This document shows, piece after piece, positions 39,301-48,495 of a stretch of 59,128 nucleotides of DNA. The DNA is from Anaerolineales bacterium (lineage in GTDB: Bacteria > Chloroflexota > Anaerolineae > Anaerolineales > Villigracilaceae), in NCBI GenBank assembly GCA_016932715.1, contig JAFGCG010000005.1:1-59128 (forward strand). The letters are read 5' to 3'. Numbering within the stretch: position 1 is the stretch's first letter; each line of letters starts with the position of its first letter. The translations under genes and the position numbers were made by a program. The notes under the pieces were generated by a model. It saw only the letters and a program-made list of their open reading frames with translations. It had not been told where the DNA came from and ran no database searches.

Positions 39301-40463
39301 GTGGCGCCTCCATCATTTGTACGGTAGAGCGAACGCTGCTGCTCCGGATCCAGTGTGACGACCCAGCCCGTGTCTGGATTGACGAAATCCATCGTCAAAA
39401 AGGAATCGCCGAAGACAATATCCGGCGAGACGGTCGCCCAGGTCTGCGCCGCGTCACGCGTGACGTAAAACTGCTCGCCGTTATAAATGACCGCTTCCTG
39501 CGCCGACAGGAAATCGGACTCGCCCGCGCCGGGGAGCATCGCCGGTCCGAGAGTCCACGTATTGCCTCCATCCGCGCTGGTGTAGACGGCGCTCAGCATT
39601 GAATCGCCTGCCATGCGGATGACCAGAAAACCAGCGTCGGGCGAGACGAATTGCATTTGGTCCCGATCGATGCTCAGCTCGGAATTCTCCGAACCGGCCG
39701 GCAGCGGCAGGACTGCCTGCGACCAGCTGTGACCGCCATCGTCGGTGCGATAAAGATATGCGGTACCGGGGGCATAGATCACACCGGTCACCCAGGCCGT
39801 CTGCATGTCCAGCGGCACAAGATCGTGTTTGAGTCCACCCAGCGGAAGCGAATCCCCGGCATCCGGGTTATTGGGATCGTTGATATATGTTTGAGTCCAG
39901 GTTGCCCCGCCATCCGTGGTTTGAAACACCGCGACCGCATTGGACCCGGCGCCCACACCCAGGTCGGCAAGCATCCAGCCATTATTCACATCGATGAAAC
40001 TCAGATCCCCGCCGCTAAACGGGGTGGAAGAGATCGTCCAGGTCAGGCCGCCATCGGTCGTCCGGTAAAGCAATCCATTGTTTGGAAAATTATTGAAATC
40101 CGGTTTCTGTACCCAGGCATGATCTTTATCAAGAATAAACGTTCCCACCGCGTACCCTGTTTCCGTGACATCCGGCGGTGTGACGTTATACCAGGTGCTT
40201 CCCCCGTCGTTCGTGCGTATCACCTGAGTCTCGGTCAGGCCCCAAGCGTCGAGCTCATTGAGGAATTGAATGTCAACGAACTCCGGAGATGTCACCGGCG
40301 ACAGGTTGATTGCCTCCGGCGCGGGCGTATCCGTGTACGGTGTGGGAGGAGTTTCCGTCGGCAGTGTAACAGGTTGCCCGGGCTCAGGTGGGAACGAAGT
40401 AACCGATATGTTACAGGCAGTCAGCAGCAGCATGAAAACAATCCAGCCAGCGCGTAATTTCAT
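39279..40463 (-). CDS. Lipoprotein with BNR/Ycf48-like beta-propeller
   Basis: 394 residues. A lipoprotein signal (MKLRAGWIVFMLLLTACN) is followed by a beta-propeller made of BNR/Ycf48-like repeats, each with a 'TxDGGxTW' element: NDGGSTWYNV, TDGGLTWTIS, TDGGATWTQT, DDGGHSWSQA, ADGGNTWTLG and NDGGATWLPV. The ATG at 40463 follows AAGGAG at about 9 nt. Binding or carbohydrate-related function is inferred only. Its 3' end overlaps the start of the next lipoprotein, suggesting coordinated translation. Confidence 0.85.
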   Translation of the reverse strand: MKLRAGWIVFMLLLTACNISVTSFPPEPGQPVTLPTETPPTPYTDTPAPEAINLSPVTSPEFVDIQFLNELDAWGLTETQVIRTNDGGSTWYNVTPPDVTETGYAVGTFILDKDHAWVQKPDFNNFPNNGLLYRTTDGGLTWTISSTPFSGGDLSFIDVNNGWMLADLGVGAGSNAVAVFQTTDGGATWTQTYINDPNNPDAGDSLPLGGLKHDLVPLDMQTAWVTGVIYAPGTAYLYRTDDGGHSWSQAVLPLPAGSENSELSIDRDQMQFVSPDAGFLVIRMAGDSMLSAVYTSADGGNTWTLGPAMLPGAGESDFLSAQEAVIYNGEQFYVTRDAAQTWATVSPDIVFGDSFLTMDFVNPDTGWVVTLDPEQQRSLYRTNDGGATWLPVIP

Positions 40464-40516
40464 TCGGTACGTCTCCTTTCGGGACATAAAACGCTGGAAC
40501 GCAGCAGGGGTTCCAA

Positions 40517-41728
40517 TCATGATCCAAGATATTCGACGATGGTCGTCTCCCCCTGGCCCACGCCCACGCAAAGAGTGGCGAGTCCGTACTTCACATTACC
40601 CCGCAGCCGCATTTCGTGGACGAGCGTTGTCATCAGCCGCGCCCCGGAACAACCGAGCGGATGTCCGATCGCGATCGCGCCACCGTTGACGTTCACAATC
40701 TCAGGATCAAGGTCCAGGTCTTCCATCACCGCCAGGGATTGGACAGCAAAGGCTTCGTTGAGTTCGACAAGCCCGATATCCTTCATCTGCAGACCCGCCC
40801 GCTGCAGAGCCTTCCTTGTCGCGGGGATGGGACCGTATCCCATGACCCGCGGCGGCACGCCTGCAGAGGCAGAGGCGACAATGCGTACTATGGGCTTGAG
40901 GTTCAGGGCTTTGGCTTTTTCGGCGCTCATCACCAGCAATGCCGCCGCGGCATCGTTCAACCCGGATGAGTTTCCCGCGGTGACCGTGCCGTCTTTTTTG
41001 AATGCCGGCTTCAGTTTTGCAAGCGATTCCAGCGTCGTATCGCGGCGAGGACGTTCGTCCGTGTTGACAACTCTTGGGAAGCCTTTTTTCTGTGGGATTA
41101 CCACAGGTACGATCTCCTGCGCCAAGCGACCTGAATCGATCGCCGCAATGGCAAGTTGATGAGAGCGCAGCGCAAAGGCATCCTGTTTCGCACGCGTGAT
41201 GTGCGGGCGTTCCGCGGCGATATTCTCCGCGGTTTCGCCCATCGATTCGGTGCCATGTTTTTCCTTCATCACAGGGTTGGGATAACGCCAGCCGAGGGCA
41301 GTATCCCAGGCGGTGAGATTCCCAAAAGAGAATCCCGCCTCCGCTTTTGGAACGGAATAGGGCGCGCGGCTCATCGACTCGACGCCGCCAGCAATGTACA
41401 AATCTCCCTCTCCAGCTTTGATGGCACGCGCGGCCTGGTTGATCGCGTTCAAGCCCGAGGCGCACAGGCGGTTCACGGTCACGCCTACCACTTCCACGGG
41501 AAGACCTGCCAGCAGAGCCGCCATACGTGCCACGTTGCGATTATCTTCCCCAGCCTGGTTTGCACATCCCAAAAACACTTCTTCGATCGATGCCGGATCA
41601 AGCTGATTGCGCTGCACAATCTCCTTGATCACCAGAGCAGCCAAATCGTCCGGCCGGACTGCAGCCAGTGACCCGCCCAGCGCGCCGACCGGCGTGCGGA
41701 TCGCATCTACAATGAGGACATCCGTCAT
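40517..41728 (-). CDS. Acetyl-CoA acetyltransferase / 3-oxoadipyl-CoA thiolase-like
   Basis: 403 residues. The thiolase fold with catalytic C89 (VNRLCASG), [11 protein letters not shown] near the end and the C-terminal Cys ([11 protein letters not shown]). The N-terminal [19 protein letters not shown] wording resembles 3-oxoadipyl-CoA thiolase (PcaF/PaaJ) more than the short acetoacetyl-CoA enzyme. Substrate cannot be fixed from sequence. A divergent gene begins at about 41983. No other fatty-acid or aromatic genes are nearby. Confidence 0.88.
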   Translation of the reverse strand: MTDVLIVDAIRTPVGALGGSLAAVRPDDLAALVIKEIVQRNQLDPASIEEVFLGCANQAGEDNRNVARMAALLAGLPVEVVGVTVNRLCASGLNAINQAARAIKAGEGDLYIAGGVESMSRAPYSVPKAEAGFSFGNLTAWDTALGWRYPNPVMKEKHGTESMGETAENIAAERPHITRAKQDAFALRSHQLAIAAIDSGRLAQEIVPVVIPQKKGFPRVVNTDERPRRDTTLESLAKLKPAFKKDGTVTAGNSSGLNDAAAALLVMSAEKAKALNLKPIVRIVASASAGVPPRVMGYGPIPATRKALQRAGLQMKDIGLVELNEAFAVQSLAVMEDLDLDPEIVNVNGGAIAIGHPLGCSGARLMTTLVHEMRLRGNVKYGLATLCVGVGQGETTIVEYLGS

Positions 41729-41857
41729 ACTTCCTCCAGTTTTCCTGAATGGATTCTACCATCTGGAAAGTAGCAGGCAATAAGTTCGGAAAGAACGCTG
41801 TCTTTTTATTAAGAGATCACACAATGAATTCTCAGTTACAAACTCACTTTATGCAGT

Positions 41858-41910
41858 TTCACCACGGAGTGCACAGGGAACACAGAGAAAACTCTTTAAA
41901 AAATCTCTGC
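41858..41910. repeat. Half of the 'cacggag...cacagagaa' palindromic repeat
   Basis: The sequence ttcaccacggagtgcacagg and the continuing cacagagaaaac...aaatctctg match the left half and centre of the palindrome at 53511-53582. The right half (tgttctctgtggtg) is absent; DNA encoding the following protein takes its place. Confidence 0.6.
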
Positions 41911-41982
41911 TGCGACCGGCGTCCCTTGCGGGCGCGGCCGCTGGACGCGATAAACATCCTGCTGGTCCACGCCGCGCCGCCC

Positions 41983-42243
41983 ATGCTGACCATAGAAGTG
42001 CGCAGCGATGATGGGGAACGGCTGGCGTATGCGCAAGACCTGCCTCAGACGGCTGACCGCCCCATGGCGCGCCTGACCTGGCAGGGCAAGCGCATTACCC
42101 GGGAAGACCTTTGGCCCACGCAGGAGGATATTGGCAGGCTGGTCATCCTGCCGGGTGGAGAAGTTGGTCAACTCTTGAGCTGGTGGAACGCCGAGGATGG
42201 CAGCGAATGGCGCTGGCAAATCGAGTTTTATAACCACCGGTAG
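41983..42243 (+). CDS. Conserved short protein of unknown function, possible damaged 5' end
   Basis: 86 residues from the ATG at 41983. The sequence IEVRSDDGERLAYAQDL... and EDLWPTQEDIGRLVILPGGEVGQLLSWWNAEDGSEWRWQIEFYNHR is compact and Trp-rich, with strong protein character to the stop; similar short proteins occur in Chloroflexota (from memory, not checked). The reading frame continues open upstream through a truncated palindromic repeat, and no ribosome binding site precedes the ATG, so the original start may have been lost or replaced by repeat insertion. Confidence 0.6.
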   Translation: MLTIEVRSDDGERLAYAQDLPQTADRPMARLTWQGKRITREDLWPTQEDIGRLVILPGGEVGQLLSWWNAEDGSEWRWQIEFYNHR

Positions 42244-42268
42244 GGGCGACGCATACGTCGCCCCTACC
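42239..42268. repeat. Hairpin of the GTAGGGGCGACG type
   Basis: GGTAGGGGCGACG (42239-42251) and CGTCGCCCCTACC (42256-42268) form a perfect 13-bp stem with a 4-nt loop. It overlaps the end of the preceding gene by 5 nt, so its stem includes the stop codon. This GTAGGGGCGAC-type hairpin is a common dispersed repeat; no T-run follows. Confidence 0.7.
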
Positions 42269-42480
42269 TATACAAATTTGTTAGACAAAAGAATGACCTT
42301 TGGCACTTCTGCTTATGACGCAATACACTAGCCGCAATGTTCACATAGAGACATAATCAGGATGAGAACATACTGACTTATTCCTGTCAAACTTCTCATA
42401 TACGTATAGGGCGCGTTTTCTTACGCGCTTTCAGCGTTAGAGAGCGCCTCCTAGACGGAATTCATAGTAAAGGAGTGCCA

Positions 42481-42729
42481 ATGCCTGCAAAAGGTTGGAT
42501 CGAAGTCAGCGATGAATACTGTAAAGGCTGCGAGTTGTGCCTGAGTGCATGTCCACAGGAGGTGATGGAACTGGACATGACCAGGCTTACCCCCAAAGGC
42601 TACCACCCCGCGCACACGTTCAAAGATGGATGCACGGGGTGTGCTATTTGTGCGCTGGTTTGTCCAGATGCAGCGATCACAGTCTATCGCGAAATCACAA
42701 AGGCAGCCCCGGCATCTGCCGCGGCATAG
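42481..42729 (+). CDS. vorD: 2-Oxoacid:ferredoxin oxidoreductase delta subunit (2[4Fe-4S] ferredoxin)
   Basis: 82 residues. Two cluster motifs: CKGCELCLSACP and CTGCAICALVCP, the 2[4Fe-4S] layout of PorD/VorD-type subunits. It passes electrons from the TPP site to ferredoxin. The ATG at 42481 follows aaggag (42470-42475); a GTG at 42475 is the alternative. First gene of the operon. The leader has a hairpin GCGCGT (42411-42416) with ACGCGC (42423-42428). Confidence 0.9.
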   Translation: MPAKGWIEVSDEYCKGCELCLSACPQEVMELDMTRLTPKGYHPAHTFKDGCTGCAICALVCPDAAITVYREITKAAPASAAA

Positions 42730-42734
42730 TATCG

Positions 42735-42804
42735 AACCGCCAGGAACGCTAAGAACGCAAAGAAAAACTTTTGAATCTTGGCGGTCTTTGCGTGCTTCGC
42801 GGTT
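42735..42804. repeat. Palindromic repeat between vorD and vorB
   Basis: AACCGC (42735-42740) and GCGGTT (42799-42804) are the ends; CGCAAAG (42756-42762) and CTTTGCG (42786-42792) are inner arms. It resembles the MITE at 28805 and the repeat in the first 400 nt by its 'accgc...cgcaaag...ctttgcg...gcggt' layout. It fills the gap between two operon genes. Confidence 0.65.
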
Positions 42805-42825
42805 AAAAAACACACGGAGATATAA

Positions 42826-43944
42826 ATGACACGTGAATTGTGGAAAGGTAACGAAGCCATCGCCGAAGCAGCGATTCGCGCGGGCCTCGAAGCCTATTTC
42901 GGTTATCCGATCACCCCGCAAACAGAGATCCTTGAGTATCTCTCACGCCGCATGCCTGAGCTCGGGCGCGCCTTCGTGCAAGCGGAAGCGGAACTCGGCG
43001 CGATCAACATGGTCTACGGGGCAGCCTGCGCGGGCGTCCGCGTCATGTCCACCTCCTCGAGCCCGGGCGTGAGCCTGATGATGGAAGGGCTCTCCTATAT
43101 CGCCGGCACGGAGCTCCCGGCGGTGCTGGTCAACGTGATGCGCGGCGGACCGGGTCTCGGCAACATCGCGCCCGCCCAGTCAGATTACAACCAGGCGGTC
43201 CACGGCGGCGGGCATGGCGACTACAAACCCATTGTGCTGGCGCCAGCCTCGGTCCAGGAGGCGATCGACCTGATGGTCCTTTCCTTCGACCTCGCCGAGA
43301 AATACCGCTCGATCTGCATGGTCATCCTCGACGGCTCGATCGGCCAAATGATGGAACCCGCCCAGATGCCCGAGATGAAACCGATCCGGCGCGCTGACTG
43401 GGAATGGGCGACCGATGGGCGGATGGGCAAGCGCGAACGCCGCATCCTGACCTCCATCTATCTTGATCCCATCGAAGAAGAGACGACCAATCTCAGGATT
43501 TTATCGCGCTGGAAAGCCGTCCAGGCGAATGAAGTCCGCTACAAGGAATATTTCCTCGATGACGCGGAATTCGTCATCGTTGGCTTTGGGACCGCGGGCC
43601 GCGTGGCTTTGTCGGCTGTGCGGGCGGCGCGCCAGCAGGGCATCAGGGTCGGTTTGCTGAGGCCGATCACCGTCAGCCCGTTCCCGTTCGAGGTCATCGA
43701 CAAGCTTGCGGAGCACGCGAGCGCCTTCCTGGTGACCGAGATGAACGCCGGACAGATGCTGGACGATGTGCGGCTGGCAGTGCGAGGACGCACACCCATC
43801 GAATTCTACGGACGCCCGGGAGGCGTAGTCCCCTTCCCGGATGAGATCCTGAGCGAGGTCCAGCGCATTGCCGCGGGTCCCTTATCCATTGTCTCCGACC
43901 CGCGCGATGCCTGGTATGAGCGCATGATGGCAACAGCGAGGTAA
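42826..43944 (+). CDS. vorB: 2-Oxoacid:ferredoxin oxidoreductase alpha subunit, VorB/KorA-like
   Basis: 372 residues. [16 protein letters not shown] and [36 protein letters not shown] are the alpha-subunit (pyrimidine-binding) signature. Together with the beta subunit it oxidatively decarboxylates a 2-oxoacid with CoA to an acyl-CoA, reducing ferredoxin. The sequence resembles VorB (branched-chain 2-oxoacids) and KorA (2-oxoglutarate); the substrate is not certain. GGAGA lies before the ATG. Confidence 0.88.
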   Translation: MTRELWKGNEAIAEAAIRAGLEAYFGYPITPQTEILEYLSRRMPELGRAFVQAEAELGAINMVYGAACAGVRVMSTSSSPGVSLMMEGLSYIAGTELPAVLVNVMRGGPGLGNIAPAQSDYNQAVHGGGHGDYKPIVLAPASVQEAIDLMVLSFDLAEKYRSICMVILDGSIGQMMEPAQMPEMKPIRRADWEWATDGRMGKRERRILTSIYLDPIEEETTNLRILSRWKAVQANEVRYKEYFLDDAEFVIVGFGTAGRVALSAVRAARQQGIRVGLLRPITVSPFPFEVIDKLAEHASAFLVTEMNAGQMLDDVRLAVRGRTPIEFYGRPGGVVPFPDEILSEVQRIAAGPLSIVSDPRDAWYERMMATAR

Positions 43945-43946
43945 AC

Positions 43947-44723
43947 ATGGTAACGACTGCACCGACTAATCTGGTATACAAACGGCCCGAAAGCTTTACC
44001 GTCACGCCGACCCATTACTGCCCCGGCTGCACGCATGGTGTGGCACACCGGCTGGTGGCGGAAGTGCTCGAAGAGATGGACCTCGTCGATCGAACGATCG
44101 GCGTCGCGTCGGTGGGCTGCTCGGTGTTCACATACAACTATTTCGACACCGATTTCGTCGAAGCTCCCCATGGACGCGCCCCCGCCATGGCAACCGGCAT
44201 CAAGCGCGTCCTGCCCGACCGCATCGTCTTCACCTACCAGGGCGACGGCGACCTGGCTTCGATCGGCATGGGTGAGATCGTCCACGCGGCGGCGCGCGGC
44301 GAGAACATCACCGTGATCTTCATCAACAACGCCAATTACGGCATGACCGGTGGTCAGATGGCTCCGACCACGCTGCCCGGCATGAAGACCACCTCATCCC
44401 CTTTGGGACGCGATGTGGAGACTCAGGGCCATCCCATTCGCATGTCGGAGATGCTGGCAACCCTGGATGGAACGGGATACGTTGTCCGGCGCTCCATGCA
44501 TGACCCCAAGAACATCCGTCTCGCGAAGAAAGCCATCCGGCTCGCCTTCGAAACGCAGGTACGCGGGCTGGGCTTCTCGCTGGTCGAGCTGCTTTCGACG
44601 TGTCCGACCAACTGGGGCATGACGCCTGTCCAGGCGCTGAAGTTCGTGGAAGAACATATGGTCCCCGCTTTTCCACTTGGCGATTACAAAGTGGCGACGG
44701 GTGTGGCACAGGTGAAGGTTTAG
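43947..44723 (+). CDS. vorA: 2-Oxoacid:ferredoxin oxidoreductase beta subunit, VorA/KorB-like
   Basis: 258 residues. The TPP-binding motif GDGDLASIG...[11 protein letters not shown] is intact. [13 protein letters not shown] near the N-terminus supplies the Cys-x2-Cys of the beta-subunit cluster region, and further Cys residues ([14 protein letters not shown]) are present. The start is 2 nt after the alpha-subunit stop, so the two are coupled. Confidence 0.9.
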   Translation: MVTTAPTNLVYKRPESFTVTPTHYCPGCTHGVAHRLVAEVLEEMDLVDRTIGVASVGCSVFTYNYFDTDFVEAPHGRAPAMATGIKRVLPDRIVFTYQGDGDLASIGMGEIVHAAARGENITVIFINNANYGMTGGQMAPTTLPGMKTTSSPLGRDVETQGHPIRMSEMLATLDGTGYVVRRSMHDPKNIRLAKKAIRLAFETQVRGLGFSLVELLSTCPTNWGMTPVQALKFVEEHMVPAFPLGDYKVATGVAQVKV

Positions 44724-44812
44724 AGAGCAGAGAACAGAGAAAAGAGAACAGAGAATAGTGATCGGTAAATTGGTGAAAGTTCCTACTGCTCTCTAGTCTC
44801 TACTCTCTGCTC
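44723..44812. repeat. Palindromic repeat between vorA and vorC
   Basis: AGAGAGCAGAGA (from 44723) is complementary to TCTCTGCTC (44804-44812); the rest is agagaacagag units and ctctagtctctac. It begins right after the vorA stop and ends before the ribosome binding site of vorC. Confidence 0.6.
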
Positions 44813-44825
44813 ACGGAGTGAACAT

Positions 44826-45374
44826 ATGCAAAAAGAAATCATTATCGCCGGGTTTGGCGGGCAGGGCGTTCTCTTCGGCGGGCAGGTCCTGACGTACGCT
44901 GCCATGGATGCGGGCAAGGAAGTGACCTGGTTTCCCTCCTATGGGCCCGAGATGCGCGGCGGCACAGCCAATTGCACCGTGGTCATTGCTGATGAAGAGA
45001 TCGGCTCGCCGCTGGTCAAGAATCCACCGCTGGCAATTGCCCTGAACCTGCCATCCTTCGACAAGTACGAAGAACTGCTCGCGCCGGGCGGCACGCTGAT
45101 CGTCAACCAGTCCATGGTGGATCGCCAGGCGAAACGCAAGGATATCCATGTCATCTTTGTAGCCTGCAATGACATCGCCGAAGAACTTGGCAACAAGAAA
45201 CTGCTCAACATGGTCGCGGTCGGCGCGCTGCTGACAGCGTTGCCTGAAATTACAATGAAGGATGTCGAGAGAGTCCTGGAGGCTCATTTGCCGGCGCGGC
45301 ACAAACATCTCCTGCCGTTGAATTGTGAGGCGCTGAAGAGAGGGTTTGAGGCTGCGAACAAAGTACCAGCGTAA
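44826..45374 (+). CDS. vorC: 2-Oxoacid:ferredoxin oxidoreductase gamma subunit, VorC/KorC-like
   Basis: 182 residues. IIIAGFGGQGVLFGGQVLTYAAMDAG and WFPSYGPEMRGGTANCTVVI are the classic gamma-subunit motifs. Completes the delta-alpha-beta-gamma set for a four-subunit enzyme. The gene is followed by a strong terminator. Confidence 0.9.
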   Translation: MQKEIIIAGFGGQGVLFGGQVLTYAAMDAGKEVTWFPSYGPEMRGGTANCTVVIADEEIGSPLVKNPPLAIALNLPSFDKYEELLAPGGTLIVNQSMVDRQAKRKDIHVIFVACNDIAEELGNKKLLNMVAVGALLTALPEITMKDVERVLEAHLPARHKHLLPLNCEALKRGFEAANKVPA

Positions 45375-45393
45375 GAAGTAACAAGTGAAGAGA

Positions 45394-45425
45394 TGCCCGT
45401 CTTGTGAGAGGCGGGTATTTTTTTG
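45394..45425 (+). terminator. Terminator of the vor operon
   Basis: ATGCCCGTCT (45394-45403) pairs with AGGCGGGTAT (45410-45419), including G-T wobbles, with a 6-nt loop and a run of seven T at 45419-45425. Confidence 0.8.
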
Positions 45426-45667
45426 TTCCCAACTGACTCTAATAATATTGATAAAATAGGACAGTCTTCACATCCGGTCTATACAAGTCGAATGAGCAGG
45501 AAAGCTGGTCTGGCAGGAGCGTTCATTTTCGAAAGCGAAAGGAGGAAAACGGAAACAGGACCTGACTTTTGTACGCTCGACTTCCCGCGCGAACGGCATC
45601 GTGCGATGGGTCGTGAGTAAAAAGTGCATAAGTAATATCCACCAACAAAAGACGAAAGGAGAACGAA

Positions 45668-47017
45668 ATGACAAACGCAGGAAAGTTCGGACACCTCCTG
45701 GCGGTTAGCGTCCTTCTGATGGCGCTGCTCGTGTCTGCATCGGTGCCTGCTTCGGCAAAGTCAGAGATCGGTCACGGTCGCCCTCCCCATCAGGGAACCC
45801 GGTTCTACGTTCCCAAGCCAAATCGCGGCGCGCTGGAACAGATCGTCGATCTCATCAAGAGTCATAATAAGGCCGACGCCAGGCTCATCGCGAAGATGAT
45901 CGCGACGCCGCAGGCGGTCTGGTTCACCGCCGGTACGCCGAAGAGCGTCAGGCAGGATGTCAAGAAAATTGTCAAACAGGCTGCGGCGCGGCGGGCAGTT
46001 CCTGTCCTGGTCGCGTACAACATCCCGTTCCGTGACTGTGCCCAGTTCTCCGCCGGTGGGGCGACCACCGTCGAGGAATATCAGGCCTGGATCGATGGCT
46101 TTGCCGCCGGCATCGGCAGCGCCAAGGCAGTGGTCATCCTCGAGCCGGATGGCTTGGGCATTATCCCCTGGTATGACCCTTACGCCGATGCGGATGGCTC
46201 GGACGCGCTCGAATGGTGCCAGCCAGCCGAGGCTGACCCGGCGACGGCAGCCGCGGAGCGCTTCGCGATGTTGAACTACGCGGTCGATGCGCTGAAAGCC
46301 AAGCCGAACGTCAGTGTCTACCTGGATGGCACGCACAGTGCCTGGCTCGGTGTCGGGGATGCGGCGCATCGCCTGTACCAGGCCGGGGTCGCGCGCGCCG
46401 ACGGTTTCTTCCTGAACGTCTCCAACTACCAGTACTCGGTCAACCAGGTCTTTTACGGGAACTGGATCTCCAGCTGTCTCGCGGTAGCCGGTACTCCCGC
46501 CGAATTCAACGGCTGCCCGAACCAGTACTGGAACGGCGGACCTCTCCCGGCGCATATCGCACAGCTCTGGGGCGAATGGAACGGGGTCGCGATGGACCGC
46601 TACGGCGAGTGGAGTGAGACTTCCGAAGTCCAGGCGCTCGATCCTTCCGGGATCAACCAGCGCTACGCAGACATGCTCGGCTCGACGGTTCCCACGGCGC
46701 ACTTCGTGATCGATTCGAGCCGCAACGGACAGGGTCCCTGGAACCCGACACCGGGCTATCCGGACGCTCAGGACTGGTGCAACCCGCCCGACCGCGGCCT
46801 GGGCCTGCGCCCGACAGCGGATACCGGCGCTGACCTGCTGGATGCCTATCTCTGGGTGAAGATCCCCGGCGAGTCTGACGGCGAGTGCACGCGCGGGCTG
46901 GGAGCAGCCGGCGAGACGGTCGATCCCGAATGGGGCCTAATCGACCCGGCTGCCGGGCAGTGGTTCCCCGAGATGGCGCTCGATCTGGCACACAACGCCA
47001 ACCCGCCTCTGCCATAA
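45668..47017 (+). CDS. Secreted glycoside hydrolase family 6 (cellulase/cellobiohydrolase-like)
   Basis: 449 residues. A signal peptide (about 1-30, ending VPASA) precedes a GH6 barrel. D123 in YNIPFRDCAQFSAGGA and D161 in LEPDGLG are the catalytic acids of the family; VIDSSRNGQGPW matches the conserved 'DTSRNGxG' motif near the C-terminal end. Cys124 and other Cys in CLAV...CPNQ and WCNPPDRGLG could form disulfides. GH6 enzymes cleave beta-1,4-glucan with inversion. There is no carbohydrate-binding module. GH6 is common in actinobacteria; transfer is possible. Good ribosome binding site, own terminator at 47041-47071. Confidence 0.9.
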   Translation: MTNAGKFGHLLAVSVLLMALLVSASVPASAKSEIGHGRPPHQGTRFYVPKPNRGALEQIVDLIKSHNKADARLIAKMIATPQAVWFTAGTPKSVRQDVKKIVKQAAARRAVPVLVAYNIPFRDCAQFSAGGATTVEEYQAWIDGFAAGIGSAKAVVILEPDGLGIIPWYDPYADADGSDALEWCQPAEADPATAAAERFAMLNYAVDALKAKPNVSVYLDGTHSAWLGVGDAAHRLYQAGVARADGFFLNVSNYQYSVNQVFYGNWISSCLAVAGTPAEFNGCPNQYWNGGPLPAHIAQLWGEWNGVAMDRYGEWSETSEVQALDPSGINQRYADMLGSTVPTAHFVIDSSRNGQGPWNPTPGYPDAQDWCNPPDRGLGLRPTADTGADLLDAYLWVKIPGESDGECTRGLGAAGETVDPEWGLIDPAAGQWFPEMALDLAHNANPPLP

Positions 47018-47040
47018 CAAAATCAACTGTAAATAATGAC

Positions 47041-47071
47041 GAAAGAGCAGGATGAAACATCCTGCTCTTTC
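47041..47071 (+). terminator. Terminator of the GH6 gene
   Basis: GAAAGAGCAGGATG (47041-47054) and CATCCTGCTCTTTC (47058-47071) form a perfect 14-bp stem with a 3-nt loop; the 3' arm carries the T-run. Confidence 0.75.
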
Positions 47072-47113
47072 TGTTATTGAGGTGGACAGCCCTGTAAATG
47101 GGTAGGTTGATGG

Positions 47114-47147
47114 ATTGGTAGTTGGTAAATTGGTAGTTGGTAAATTG
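47114..47147. repeat. 15-bp tandem direct repeat
   Basis: ATTGGTAGTTGGTAA stands twice in a row (47114-47128 and 47129-47143), followed by a partial third copy (attg). It lies in the gap between the GH6 gene and the sensor kinase gene, which converge. Confidence 0.7.
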
Positions 47148-47171
47148 AGAACCCACAAGGCCAGAGACGGT

Positions 47172-48494
47172 TTATCTTTGCAAGCGAATCACCACTTGCA
47201 AACCGCCTTCCGGCAGGTTTCCAGCTTCGATCGTGCCGCCCTGGGCTTCGATGAGCTGCTTTGCAATCGCGAGTCCCAGTCCTGTTCCGCCGGAGAGGCG
47301 GGCGCGGGATTTTTCCTTTCGCCAGAAGCGGTCGAAGATGAAGGGCAGGTCCTCCGGTGGAATCCCTGAACCGTTGTCCTTGACCGCGATCCGCACACCC
47401 TCAGGTGTCTCGCTGGCTGTGACCCAAACCCTGCCGCCCTCCGGAACATAGCGGAGCGAATTGCCGATCAGGTTACTCAGCACTTGCTCGAAGCGCTGTG
47501 GGTCGATCAGGACAGAGAGATCTCCCTCCTTTTCGGGGAACGAAAGCGAAACATTTCTCTCCTCTGCCTCGGCAGAGAACATGTCCAATGCGCGTTCGAT
47601 CAAATCACCAATATCCACATTTTGTTTATCGAACGGCAGTTGGCGGCTTTCGGCAAGGGTCAGCAGGTGCAGGTCGTCCACCAGGCGCTGCAGAAGATAG
47701 GTCTGTTCCAAAGCCGTCGAGACTTCCGTTCCATTTTCCGAGTAGATGCCATCCACGATTCCCTCGAGGCGCCCACGCAGGACGGAAAGCGGCGTGCGTA
47801 ATTCATGCGCGATATCGGCGAGCATGCCGCGGCGTTCGCGGTCGCTGCGCTCGAGGGAAGAAGCCATTTCGTTGAAGCTTTCCGAGAGGCTGCGCAGATC
47901 CTGGGGTCCTTTTGTGGAGATGCGCGTCTTCAGGTTTCCGCTCGCGACCTGGCGCGCGGCGTAGATCACATCCGCCAGCGGGTTGACGAAGCGGCGTGCC
48001 AGCAGGATCGCAGCCACGATCAGGAACATCGCCAGGATCGTGGAAATAATGCCGACGGGAAAAAGGATGCCGCGCACAATCCCGAACCGCGCCGAGGCTG
48101 TGACGACCAGATAGCCCACCGGCTCGCCGCGCACTTCCAATTCGAGAATCATATCCCTGCGCTGAGGCTCGTAGCGTGAACCAACCGTCGAAGCAGCGTC
48201 AAGCCGACTGTCCACGATAACATGGTAATCGTTATCCAGCAAAATCGGATTAAATGCGTGCAATCCACGGCCCGACTCGAAAGCCGTCTCAACGCCCTCC
48301 CAGCTTCCATGGCTGAGATAATAGCCTTCAAGCATGTTGGCGATGGGGACAACGCCTACCGGGATCGAAGATGAACTGAGGTAGTAACCAATAATGATTA
48401 CAAATAACGAAAACGACAGGACCAGAACGATGGCGAAGGCTTGCACCAGCAATAACAACAGACGTTTGCGGATCTCGTGCACGGATGATTGCAT
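47172..48494 (-). CDS. Sensor histidine kinase
   Basis: About 440 residues. Two membrane helices (about 10-38 and 155-180) surround an outer sensor loop; a HAMP linker (RRFVNPLADVIYAARQVASGNLKTRI) leads to the HisKA motif (MLADIAHELRTPLSVLRG) and an HATPase_c domain (FEQVLSNLIGNSLRYVPEGG, VKDNGSGIPPEDLPFIFDRFWRKEKSRARLSGGTGLGLAIAKQLIEAQ). The ATG at 48494 follows GAGGA by 7 nt, 1 nt after the response-regulator stop; an in-frame ATG at 48527 would overlap that gene. It is the last gene of the macAB-type operon. Confidence 0.9.
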   Translation of the reverse strand: MQSSVHEIRKRLLLLLVQAFAIVLVLSFSLFVIIIGYYLSSSSIPVGVVPIANMLEGYYLSHGSWEGVETAFESGRGLHAFNPILLDNDYHVIVDSRLDAASTVGSRYEPQRRDMILELEVRGEPVGYLVVTASARFGIVRGILFPVGIISTILAMFLIVAAILLARRFVNPLADVIYAARQVASGNLKTRISTKGPQDLRSLSESFNEMASSLERSDRERRGMLADIAHELRTPLSVLRGRLEGIVDGIYSENGTEVSTALEQTYLLQRLVDDLHLLTLAESRQLPFDKQNVDIGDLIERALDMFSAEAEERNVSLSFPEKEGDLSVLIDPQRFEQVLSNLIGNSLRYVPEGGRVWVTASETPEGVRIAVKDNGSGIPPEDLPFIFDRFWRKEKSRARLSGGTGLGLAIAKQLIEAQGGTIEAGNLPEGGLQVVIRLQR

Positions 48495-48495
48495 C

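Noticed and set aside
45423..45620. 65-residue open frame before the GH6 gene
   Set aside because: No ribosome binding site, no recognisable domain, irregular composition; probably part of the GH6 leader region.
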